This document shows, in pieces, positions 1 to 7,940 of a stretch of 62,213 bases of DNA; the first letter of the stretch is position 1; every line of letters begins with the position of its first letter. Source of the stretch: Lachnospiraceae bacterium (GTDB lineage Bacteria; Bacillota; Clostridia; Lachnospirales; Lachnospiraceae); assembly GCA_022796795.1 (NCBI GenBank), contig JAAWJI010000023.1, positions 1 through 62,213 of the forward strand. Direction: 5' to 3'. A program made the translations under genes and the position numbers. The notes under the pieces are model-generated. The model was not told where the DNA came from. It made no database searches and was given only the letters and a program-made list of their open reading frames with translations.

Positions 1-2
1 CG

Positions 3-152
3 GGAGGCTATCAGCAGGGAAACGGTTATCCGGGAGGCTATCAGCAGGGAAACGGTTATCCGGGAGGCTATCAGCAGGGAAACGGTTATCCGGGAGGCTC
101 CCAACAGGGAAGCGGTTATCCGGGAGGCCCCCGGCAGGGAAGCGGTTATCCC
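3..152 (+). repeat. 30-bp coding tandem repeat, five units
   Basis: Five consecutive 30-bp units start at 3, 33, 63, 93 and 123. The first three are identical at nucleotide level; the last two differ at several bases and encode GGSQQGSGYP and GGPRQGSGYP. The repeat continues to the window edge, so more copies may lie upstream. The period is a multiple of three, so copy-number change keeps the frame. Confidence 0.95.
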
Positions 153-794
153 AGCCGTCCTCAGCCCACAGTGATGATCCATGAGGTGAAAAGCTGGCGG
201 AACCAGAAAGGAGGCACGGCTTTTCTGGTGATTTCCGTGTTGGTGTTTTTCCTGGTTTTGATCGGTGGAACCATCTTTACGGTTCAATACAGCGTAAACA
301 AGGAGGAAAGAGTACAGCAGGAGCTTTTGGATTTTGTGCCTGAGACCCAGGTCCATGAGCCTGGGGTAAGCTTTGCCTTTCAGGATTTGCAGCTGTCTGT
401 GTCTGAGGCGCAGCTGCTGGCCACCCGGGAGGATGTGGATCTGCCTTTGGGGAAAAAGCTGGTGGCTGTGAGGCTGACAGGAAGCGGAGACGGTAAGTGG
501 AAGGATGAGAACCGTCTGCCAGAGCTATACATCCGCACAGAGGAAGATGTGTGCTATTGGCAGGTATCTTTTTATGACTATGAATTCTATGGAGAGATTT
601 TCCGAAGAGAAGGGTTTGAAGCCTATGCCCTTTGTGATGCCAGGGAGATGGAGGGCTGGGCTGCCTTTTTGGTGGACGAGGATCAGTCCCGGATCACCTT
701 GTGTCTGGAGGAACGGGAGGGACAGTACAGAAAGAAGATTACCAGGATTCATCAGGTGACGCTGGAAATTTCAGAGGAAACAGACGGGCAGTGA
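3..794 (+). CDS. Membrane-anchored protein with Gly/Gln/Tyr repeats (5' end cut by window)
   Basis: The reading frame is open from the window edge, so the true start lies upstream. The visible part begins with five copies of a ten-residue unit (GGYQQGNGYP and variants). A short basic stretch follows, then one hydrophobic segment of about 22 residues (AFLVISVLVFFLVLIGG), and then an acidic soluble domain of about 150 residues expected outside the membrane. The soluble part (LQLSVSEAQ onward) has the beta-rich look of DUF4352-type domains that follow a membrane anchor in many Firmicutes, but this is only a resemblance. The next gene, 51 bp downstream, encodes a second anchored protein of similar design, which suggests an operon. 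I do not know the function. The region from 171 onward also has an internal ATG, but the repeats are in the same open frame, so starting at 171 would wrongly truncate the protein. Confidence 0.7.
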   Translation, partial: GGYQQGNGYPGGYQQGNGYPGGYQQGNGYPGGSQQGSGYPGGPRQGSGYPSRPQPTVMIHEVKSWRNQKGGTAFLVISVLVFFLVLIGGTIFTVQYSVNKEERVQQELLDFVPETQVHEPGVSFAFQDLQLSVSEAQLLATREDVDLPLGKKLVAVRLTGSGDGKWKDENRLPELYIRTEEDVCYWQVSFYDYEFYGEIFRREGFEAYALCDAREMEGWAAFLVDEDQSRITLCLEEREGQYRKKITRIHQVTLEISEETDGQ

Positions 795-845
795 GCCTGG
801 GTCCTGGCTGCTTCAAGCAGAGAACAGGTCAGAAAAGAGGAGAGT

Positions 846-1379
846 ATGAAAGCGGTAAAATACGTTATTGGCGGCGTTCTGTTGCTGTTTGCGTTCTTAT
901 ATATAGGAATCCTTGCCATTGTAGCCACACAGGAGACGGGAAGCTCTGAGCTGGATCAGCAGCCCTATCTTCAGGTAACCTATCTGGGCTGTGAAGAGTT
1001 GGGGACTACTCTGGAAAATCCCCAGGGGGATATTCTGGAGGCCTATGAGGACTATACATATTATCGGCTTCTGTTCCAGGTGGAGAACAAAAGTAATACG
1101 AAATTCTGGGGAGATCCCGCAGACGCGGTGTATGTGGACGGCGTGGAATATGATGATGTGTGGGAGGTCTACGATTACGAGATTTATGACGACCCGGACT
1201 GGCTGTTCTATGGATTCCAGGAACGGACCCTTCCAGGAAAAACCAGCGCTTTGGCAGAGATCTTTGTCATGGTGAGGGACGGGGTAGACGATGCGGTGGC
1301 ATCCTATCACACAGACTGGAATAACTGGGAGGATGGGGAAGAGGAACTATGGATTTCGCTTTCTCAACAGATTCTGTAA
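846..1379 (+). CDS. Membrane-anchored hypothetical protein
   Basis: A 177-residue protein with one N-terminal hydrophobic segment (about residues 5-27, KYVIGGVLLLFAFLYIGILA) followed by an acidic, aromatic-rich extracytoplasmic domain. The start ATG has a good ribosome site (AGAGGAGAG) a few bases upstream. The domain contains a stretch (LLFQVENKSNTKFWGDPADAVY) like the Ig-like DUF4352/DUF5067 domains in which a short protein is anchored by a single helix. It lies 51 bp after the repeat-containing anchored protein and is probably co-transcribed with it. There is no Cys lipobox, so it is anchored by the helix rather than by lipid. Function unknown. Confidence 0.75.
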   Translation: MKAVKYVIGGVLLLFAFLYIGILAIVATQETGSSELDQQPYLQVTYLGCEELGTTLENPQGDILEAYEDYTYYRLLFQVENKSNTKFWGDPADAVYVDGVEYDDVWEVYDYEIYDDPDWLFYGFQERTLPGKTSALAEIFVMVRDGVDDAVASYHTDWNNWEDGEEELWISLSQQIL

Positions 1380-1455
1380 ACGCAGGAAAATCCGCCTTGC
1401 CCGGGAAGAAATCACCTGCACAGGTTGGCCAGATATAATACAGATCGTACACTAG

Positions 1456-1484
1456 TTGACAAAGAATAGGGATCTTGCTAAAAT
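1456..1484 (+). promoter_or_regulatory. Promoter of ilvN
   Basis: TTGACA at 1456-1461 and TAAAAT at 1479-1484 with a 17-bp spacer, 33 bp before the ilvN ATG. This near-consensus vegetative promoter shows that ilvN starts its own transcript. Confidence 0.8.
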
Positions 1485-1516
1485 GGAAAAAGTGAATCGT
1501 GTGGAAGGAGAAACAT

Positions 1517-2050
1517 ATGGATAAGGTGGTATTTTCTATTCTGGTGGATAATATTTCCGGTGTGTTAAGCCGGATTTCCGGATTGTTCAGCAGACGCGGA
1601 TATAACATTGACAGCTTGACGGTAGGTGTAACGGCGGATCCACGGTATTCCCGGATTACCGTGGTGGCCAAAGGGGATGAGAGCATCCTGGATCAGATCG
1701 AGAAGCAGCTGAAGAAGCTGGTGGACGTGATTGATATCAAGCGCCTTCAGCCGGATACCTCTATCTGCAGGGAGCTGGTGCTGGTGAAGCTTAAGGCCAA
1801 TGTGGAGGAACGCCAGGCTGTATTTTCCATGGTGAATGTGTTCCGGGCCAAGGTGGTGGACGTTTCCAGAGAATCTGTGATGGTGGAGCTTATCGGAAAC
1901 CACAGCAAAATCAATGCCTTTATCGACCTGCTGGAGGGATATGAGATCCTGGAGCTGGCACGGACAGGAGTCACAGGACTTTCCCGGGGAACCTTTGATG
2001 TAAAGATGTACGATGAGGAGGGAAATCTCATCGATTACGGGTTTCAATGA
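1517..2050 (+). CDS. ilvN: Acetolactate synthase small (regulatory) subunit
   Basis: Regulatory subunit of acetolactate (acetohydroxyacid) synthase, which commits pyruvate to branched-chain amino acids and carries valine feedback control. The protein of 177 residues starts with an ACT domain (VFSILVDNISGVLSRISGLF) including the typical RRGYNIDSLTVG stretch, followed by the C-terminal half with LELARTGVTGLSRG. Length fits the family (about 160-175). I chose the ATG at 1517, preceded by GGAAGGAG, rather than the GTG at 1499, which lies upstream of that ribosome site. ilvC follows 61 bp later. The catalytic subunit gene ilvB is not next to it in this window, which is less common than an ilvBN pair. 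The strong promoter at 1456 drives it. Confidence 0.95.
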   Translation: MDKVVFSILVDNISGVLSRISGLFSRRGYNIDSLTVGVTADPRYSRITVVAKGDESILDQIEKQLKKLVDVIDIKRLQPDTSICRELVLVKLKANVEERQAVFSMVNVFRAKVVDVSRESVMVELIGNHSKINAFIDLLEGYEILELARTGVTGLSRGTFDVKMYDEEGNLIDYGFQ

Positions 2051-2096
2051 AATTGAACTTTAGGCGATGAACCTTTAGGATATAATTAAAATTTAA

Positions 2097-3128
<1,032 letters not shown>

Positions 3129-3143
3129 ACAGAGGAAAAAGGA

Positions 3144-3187
3144 CGCCCTTTTCCGCGGCAGGCAGGCTGCGGGGAGGGTGTTTTTTT
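3144..3187 (+). terminator. Intrinsic terminator after ilvC
   Basis: CGCCC at 3144-3148 pairs with GGGTG at 3176-3180, with further pairing of GCAG/CTGC inside, followed at once by seven T residues (3181-3187). Confidence 0.7.
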
Positions 3188-3254
3188 GCCGCCGCCTGGG
3201 GATGAACTGTCACATTTCAACAAAAAACAGCTGGAAAAAGTTAGATTTCCTGTC

Positions 3255-3283
3255 TTGACATTTATTTGACGAAATGAGATAAT
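3255..3283 (+). promoter_or_regulatory. Promoter of pckA
   Basis: TTGACA at 3255-3260 and GATAAT at 3278-3283, 17-bp spacer, 35 bp before the pckA ATG. Confidence 0.75.
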
Positions 3284-3318
3284 ACTAGCACATATGAACA
3301 AAAGGAGGAGTCATTGAA

Positions 3319-5016
3319 ATGTCAACGAAAGCTTATTATCCCCTTAGTGAAATTGGCAAGGATAAGCCTGGATTTTCCAAAACCCGTTCCATTATTGAAG
3401 CTGCTTTTTATGGAAACAATGTAATTAAGGTGAACACCTTAAAGGAAGCCTATGAATTAGCAAAGAATTCTCCGGGAACCGTTGTCACCGATATGCCGGT
3501 GTACAGAGGCGAGGAGTTTGGTCTGGAGAAGGACGCAAAGGTTCTGCTGTTTAACGACGGCGCTATCACCGGACGTTATGCAACTGCACGCCGCATTGCC
3601 GGCGAGCCGGGTGTGGACTGCGAGGCCCTGGACAAGATTGCCATGGACGCTATTTACAATAGCCGCTGGAAGAACATGTACCACGCAGAGGTATTCGTGG
3701 GACTGGATCCGGAGTTTATGGTAAAGGCTCATCTGATGCTGCCGGAAGGAGAGGAGAACATCCTGTACAACTGGATGCTGAACTTCCAGTATATGTCTGA
3801 CGAGTATGTAAAGATGTATAAGAACTCCAAGCCCGTAGGCGACGGCAAGGAAGCAGACATCTTTATTTTCTCCGATCCCCAGTGGACTCCTGTAGAGTAT
3901 CCGGGCGTAAGCTTCGAGGCTCTCAGCGATCCCGCTAAGAAGACCCTGTGCTATTTCAATACCAATACCAACTGCGCCTGTATCCTGGGTATGAGATACT
4001 TCGGAGAGCACAAGAAGGGTACTCTGACCATGGCATGGGCAATCGCAAACCGCAATGGTTATGCATCCTGCCACGGCGGACAGAAGGAGTACACTCTGAA
4101 GGATGGTTCCAAGTATGTGGCATCTGTGTTCGGTCTGTCCGGATCCGGAAAGTCCACTCTGACCCATGCAAAGCATGGCGGAAAGTATGGCGTGACCGTA
4201 CTGCATGATGATGCCTTTGTAATCAATACAGATACCTGTGCATCCATCGCTCTGGAGCCCACCTACTTTGACAAGACTGCCGATTACCCCACCGGATGCC
4301 CGGATAACCAGTATCTGCTGACTGCGCAGAACTGCTCCGCAACTCTGGATGAAGATGGAAAGATTCAGCTGGTTACCGAGGATATCCGCAACGGAAACGG
4401 ACGTGCTATCAAGTCCAAGCTGTGGTCTCCCAACCGTGTGGATCGCATTGATTCCCCGGTGAACTCTATTTTCTGGATTATGAAGGATCCTACCATTCCG
4501 CCTGTAGTAAAGCTGAAAGGTTCCGCTCTGGCATCTGTTATGGGCGCAACCCTGGCTACCAAGAGATCCTCCGCTGAGCGTCTGGCTCCTGGCGTAGATC
4601 CCAACAAGCTGGTAGTGGTTCCCTATGCGAATCCGTTCCGTACCTATCCGCTGGCTCACGATTATGAGAAGTTTAAGAAGCTGGTAGAGGAGAAGAACGT
4701 AGACTGCTATATCATTAACACCGGTGATTTCATGGGCAAGAAGGTTCAGCCCAAGGATACCCTGGGAATCCTGGAGGCTATCGTAGAGAAGACCGCTGAG
4801 TTTAAGCAGTGGGGTCCCTTCTCTGATATCGAGATCCTGGATTGGGAAGGCTTTGTGCCGGATATGAACGATTCCGATTATGTATCTCAGCTGAAGGCAC
4901 GTATGCAGGACCGTGTCAATGAGATCAAGGAATTTGAGACAGCCAAGGGTGGCTATGATAAGCTTCCGGATGAGGCTCTGGCAGCAATCCAGAAGGTTGT
5001 GGATGAGCTGGGCTAA
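3319..5016 (+). CDS. pckA: Phosphoenolpyruvate carboxykinase (ATP)
   Basis: Interconverts oxaloacetate and phosphoenolpyruvate with ATP/ADP; in anaerobic gut bacteria it often runs toward oxaloacetate for succinate formation. The 565-residue protein has the kinase P-loop FGLSGSGKSTL, the following metal-binding HDDAFVI segment, and the later RIDSPVNSIFWIMKD and ATKRSSAERL blocks typical of the ATP-dependent enzyme. It is slightly longer than the E. coli form (540). The ATG is preceded by AAAGGAGGAG. It is a single-gene unit with its own promoter and a long hairpin terminator. Codons are strongly biased to a few preferred ones, as expected for an abundant central enzyme. The ATP specificity is inferred from overall similarity, not tested. 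Confidence 0.93.
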   Translation: MSTKAYYPLSEIGKDKPGFSKTRSIIEAAFYGNNVIKVNTLKEAYELAKNSPGTVVTDMPVYRGEEFGLEKDAKVLLFNDGAITGRYATARRIAGEPGVDCEALDKIAMDAIYNSRWKNMYHAEVFVGLDPEFMVKAHLMLPEGEENILYNWMLNFQYMSDEYVKMYKNSKPVGDGKEADIFIFSDPQWTPVEYPGVSFEALSDPAKKTLCYFNTNTNCACILGMRYFGEHKKGTLTMAWAIANRNGYASCHGGQKEYTLKDGSKYVASVFGLSGSGKSTLTHAKHGGKYGVTVLHDDAFVINTDTCASIALEPTYFDKTADYPTGCPDNQYLLTAQNCSATLDEDGKIQLVTEDIRNGNGRAIKSKLWSPNRVDRIDSPVNSIFWIMKDPTIPPVVKLKGSALASVMGATLATKRSSAERLAPGVDPNKLVVVPYANPFRTYPLAHDYEKFKKLVEEKNVDCYIINTGDFMGKKVQPKDTLGILEAIVEKTAEFKQWGPFSDIEILDWEGFVPDMNDSDYVSQLKARMQDRVNEIKEFETAKGGYDKLPDEALAAIQKVVDELG

Positions 5017-5046
5017 TCGTTAGATGAAAAATGATTCTTTTGTAAA

Positions 5047-5098
5047 GATAGAAAGAGAGATGTCCGCGGGTTTCCCGCCGGGCATCTTTCTTTCTATT
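5047..5098 (+). terminator. Intrinsic terminator after pckA
   Basis: Long stem: GATAGAAAGA...GATG and CCGCGGG pair with CCCGCCGG and GCATCTTTCTTTCTAT, followed by a T-rich tail. It ends about 80 bp after the stop codon. From here to the 6S RNA promoter at 5217 (about 120 bp) I see no gene. Confidence 0.8.
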
Positions 5099-5216
5099 TC
5101 AGAAAATTGCGTCCTGGATCGTCCTGGCCCTGCTTCATAAAATTGACAGGATAATCGAAAAAGAGAGGTATATACTATTTGTAAAAACCTGTAAGAAAAG
5201 AAACCGCAATTTCAGG

Positions 5217-5245
5217 TTGAAAAATGTTTCTATATCCGCTATAAT
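5217..5245 (+). promoter_or_regulatory. Promoter of 6S RNA
   Basis: TTGAAA at 5217-5222 and TATAAT at 5240-5245, 17-bp spacer. The predicted start near 5252 lies about ten bases before the closing stem of the RNA. Confidence 0.8.
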
Positions 5246-5261
5246 ATGGAGTATAGAAAAG

Positions 5262-5447
5262 TTGTAGATTCCTGGGATGTTCGACAATCCGCTTATTTTG
5301 AACCTACATTTACGTTTATGGGATTCCTATATTGCAGGCTGGATGCCAAGCCTCCGTTTGCAGTGGAAGGCAGTAAGGTCTGTTGCGGTTACCCACCTAG
5401 CACTAGCTAGGCGTCAAAATAGTGGAAACGGCATTTTGGGATTACAA
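5262..5447 (+). ncRNA. ssrS: 6S RNA (RNA polymerase-binding regulator)
   Basis: 6S RNA mimics an open promoter and binds the housekeeping sigma holoenzyme to reduce transcription in stationary phase. The 186-nt core is closed by a stem I could pair by hand: TTGTAGATTCC (5262-5272, one bulged G) with GGGATTACAA (5438-5447). A second stem pairs TATTTTGA (from about 5293) with TCAAAATA (about 5414-5421), giving the extended rod with an internal bubble typical of the family. The block TTTTGAACCTAC and the 3' segment CTAGCACTAGCTAGGCGTC match what I recall of clostridial 6S RNAs. It has its own promoter just upstream and an intrinsic terminator just downstream, and no convincing protein in any frame. 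The primary transcript probably runs from about 5252 to 5482 and may be trimmed. Confidence 0.85.
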
Positions 5448-5452
5448 AAGAA

Positions 5453-5482
5453 AAAAAGCATCTGCTTGCAGATGCTTTTTTA
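5453..5482 (+). terminator. Intrinsic terminator of 6S RNA
   Basis: GCATCTGC/GCAGATGC stem with a two-base loop, flanked by A-run upstream and six T residues downstream. Confidence 0.85.
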
Positions 5483-5569
5483 ATTCATAGAAATCATGGT
5501 TGTTTGAGACTGCATCAGCACACAGGCGCTGCCTTTGATTTGCTGACGCTATAGAGAAGGGATGCCAAG

Positions 5570-7045
5570 ATGGAACAGGAATGGAGAAAGAAACTAATCT
5601 GGCTTTTATTGGGGATTCTGCTGTTGATTGTCCTGGTGCTGGCAGGAAAAAAGGGGATGGAACGGGAAAGGGAGCCAGCTGAGATGCCGGGGGAGGAGAA
5701 CCATCTGCCCCAGGAGCCGCCTCAGGCTCAGGTGGAGCCTAAGCCGATTCCAATTCCCGAGTACAATGGTAGGATCCGGGTATTGCTAAAGACAAAGGAT
5801 TACGGGGGAGTGTATCATGAGGAGGTCCAGATCACAGATGGGGAACAGAGCTGGAGTTTCCAAAAAGAGGGGGATACATATTATCTCAATGGGGAGCCTT
5901 TAAAGGACAGTGCGCTTCCCATGCGCCTGGAGGCCTCTGAAGACGGACGTCTTACCCTGTCCTCTCTGGAGCGGGCCTGCGGGCAGCCGGCTTATGAGGG
6001 GAGCCTGGAGGTTTATGGAACTGGGGAAGGCTTTGTACTGGTCAATGAGCTGTCTTTGGAGAAATATCTGAAATATGTGGTGCCCAGCGAAATGCCTGCA
6101 TCCTATGAGTTGGAGGCTTTGAAGGCCCAGGCAGTCTGCGCCCGAACCTATGCCTGTATGCAGATGGGAGCCTATGCCTATCCGGATTACCTGGCCCATG
6201 TGGACGACAGTGTGGGATTTCAGGTCTATCACAATCTGGAGGAGGGAGAACAATCCAGCCAGGCAGTGGCGGAGACGGAAGGGCAGGTCATGACCTATGA
6301 GGGACAGGTAATCAACGCTTACTATTTTTCCACCTCCTGCGGGCATACAGGAAATGAGGATGTATGGTGGAACGGAGATTCCTTCCAGACCCCCTACCTT
6401 CAGGGAAAGTCTGTAAATGGAAGCGGGGAAGTCCTGGATTTGTCCGGGGAGGAAGATTTTGCCGCCTTTTTGGAGCAGGAGGATGAGGGATGCTATGACC
6501 GTGATATGAGCTGGTACCGTTGGGAGGCCCATATAGATGTGGATACCCTGTCCGATCACATGAATGAAGGGTTGATGTCCCGGTATCAGGCAAATCCGGA
6601 GGCTATCGTAAACTGGCGGGGTGGAAAATTTGTCAGCGCTCCGGTGAAGAGCGTGGGAAAGATTCAGGAAATCCAGGTGCTGGAGCGGGGAGCCGGGGGC
6701 GTTCTGCAGAAAATTGAGGTTCGGGGGAGCCGCCGGACCGTACAGATTATGACAGAGTATAATATTCGCGCCCTGTTAAACGGAAATAGAGAAATCTTTT
6801 ATCGGGGAGATGGCAGCCAGGCCAAGGGTGGAGCTCTGCTTCCCAGCGGCTATTTTACCATTACTCCGGAATATGAGGGGGAGGAGCTTGTGGGCTTCTT
6901 GTTCCAGGGAGGCGGCCTGGGTCATGGAGTGGGCATGAGCCAAAACGGGGCAAATCAGATGGCAAAGGAGGGTTGGAATTATTCGGAAATCCTGAAGTTT
7001 TTTTATACGGGGGTTGATTTGACGCCTGTCTCTGCGTTATACTAG
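5570..7045 (+). CDS. spoIID: SpoIID/LytB-type peptidoglycan lytic protein
   Basis: SpoIID family proteins are membrane-anchored lytic transglycosylases that cut peptidoglycan stripped of stem peptides, driving engulfment during sporulation. The 491-residue protein has an N-terminal membrane helix (about residues 8-25), a Pro/Glu-rich linker, and the SpoIID domain with the motif VVPSEMPASYELEALKAQAV; the Glu in PSEMP (about residue 174) matches the catalytic Glu of the family. The STSCGHT stretch corresponds to the zinc-binding region, and the C-terminal block GHGVGMSQNGANQMAKEG is diagnostic. It is longer than B. subtilis SpoIID (343) because of the linker and an N-terminal extra domain (PIPEYNGRIRVLL), so a LytB-like role outside sporulation is possible. 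The next gene begins 25 bp later. Confidence 0.85.
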   Translation: MEQEWRKKLIWLLLGILLLIVLVLAGKKGMEREREPAEMPGEENHLPQEPPQAQVEPKPIPIPEYNGRIRVLLKTKDYGGVYHEEVQITDGEQSWSFQKEGDTYYLNGEPLKDSALPMRLEASEDGRLTLSSLERACGQPAYEGSLEVYGTGEGFVLVNELSLEKYLKYVVPSEMPASYELEALKAQAVCARTYACMQMGAYAYPDYLAHVDDSVGFQVYHNLEEGEQSSQAVAETEGQVMTYEGQVINAYYFSTSCGHTGNEDVWWNGDSFQTPYLQGKSVNGSGEVLDLSGEEDFAAFLEQEDEGCYDRDMSWYRWEAHIDVDTLSDHMNEGLMSRYQANPEAIVNWRGGKFVSAPVKSVGKIQEIQVLERGAGGVLQKIEVRGSRRTVQIMTEYNIRALLNGNREIFYRGDGSQAKGGALLPSGYFTITPEYEGEELVGFLFQGGGLGHGVGMSQNGANQMAKEGWNYSEILKFFYTGVDLTPVSALY

Positions 7046-7070
7046 ACAGTAGGCTTTGAGGGAGGGTAAC

Positions 7071-7940
7071 ATGCTGTCTGCTGTGATCAAATATGTGAGG
7101 GAATTTTTGAAGGAAATGAAGCGGGACCATGTGAGCGCCTATGCAGCCCAGGCAGCTTATTTTACTATGCTTTCCTTTATTCCCTTTGTGCTCCTTCTCT
7201 TGACACTGCTTCAGTATACGGCGCTGACAAAGGAAAATCTGTATGCAGTAGCCCAGACCATCCTTCCAGATAGTCTGGACCGGTTTGTCATCGGAATCGT
7301 GGATGAGGTGTACAACCGGGGCGCCCTGGCGATTTCCCTGTCCGCGGTCATGGCTACCTGGTCTGCGGCCAAGGCTTTTTTGTCCCTGATCCGGGGCATG
7401 AACGTGATCTATGATGTGGAGGAGCGCCGCAATTATCTGATGCTGCGCCTGCGGGCCACGCTCTATACCTTTCTGTTTGTGGTTGCCATTATCCTGTCCC
7501 TGGTGCTTTTGGTGTTTGGAAACAGTATTCACCATATGATTCTGCGCTATATCCCCATTCTGGGGGTTATTACAGGATCTATTATCGGACTGAAAAATAT
7601 CATTTCTCTGGGAGTTTTCACCAGCTTTTTCGTGGTGATTTATCGGTTTGTCCCTAACCGAAAAGCCACGCTGGCAAGCCAGGTGCCGGGCGCCCTGTTT
7701 ACGTCTCTTGGATGGTTTGCATTTTCCACCTGTTTTTCCATTTATGTGGATGTATCCGCCAGCTTTACCAATATGTACGGCAGCCTGACCACTATAATCC
7801 TGGTGATGTTGTGGCTTTATGCCTGTATGTACATTATGCTTATCGGCGCGGAGCTGAACGCCTATTTTGAGGATCAGTTCTATCAGCTTCGGCAGGCCAG
7901 GAAGCAGGCCAGGCATGGGGAGAAGAAAGGAAGAGAATGA
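7071..7940 (+). CDS. YihY/BrkB-family inner membrane protein
   Basis: A 289-residue multi-pass membrane protein of the YihY (BrkB, formerly called RNase BN) family. Visible family features are the N-terminal KRDHVSAYAAQAAYFTMLSFIPF, the central TWSAAKAFLSLIRGMNVIYDVEE, and the C-terminal FVPNRKATLASQVPGALFTSLGWFAFS with YGSLTTIILVMLWLY. About six membrane helices are seen. The family has no firmly established biochemical role; transport or envelope functions are proposed. I chose ATG 7071 with GAGGGAGGG just before it; the in-frame TTG at 7056 lies upstream of that ribosome site. The gene lies 25 bp after spoIID, and its stop codon is immediately followed by the ATG of the LacI-type fusion gene, so these three may share a transcript. 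Confidence 0.88.
   Translation: MLSAVIKYVREFLKEMKRDHVSAYAAQAAYFTMLSFIPFVLLLLTLLQYTALTKENLYAVAQTILPDSLDRFVIGIVDEVYNRGALAISLSAVMATWSAAKAFLSLIRGMNVIYDVEERRNYLMLRLRATLYTFLFVVAIILSLVLLVFGNSIHHMILRYIPILGVITGSIIGLKNIISLGVFTSFFVVIYRFVPNRKATLASQVPGALFTSLGWFAFSTCFSIYVDVSASFTNMYGSLTTIILVMLWLYACMYIMLIGAELNAYFEDQFYQLRQARKQARHGEKKGRE

Noticed and set aside
1..152. Direct repeats resembling a CRISPR array
   Set aside because: The units are head-to-tail with no spacers, have a period of 30 bp, and encode an in-frame repeat of a protein.
5277..5483. A 68-codon open frame on the plus strand
   Set aside because: It lies inside the 6S RNA and its terminator, has no ribosome site, and its sequence is explained by RNA pairing.
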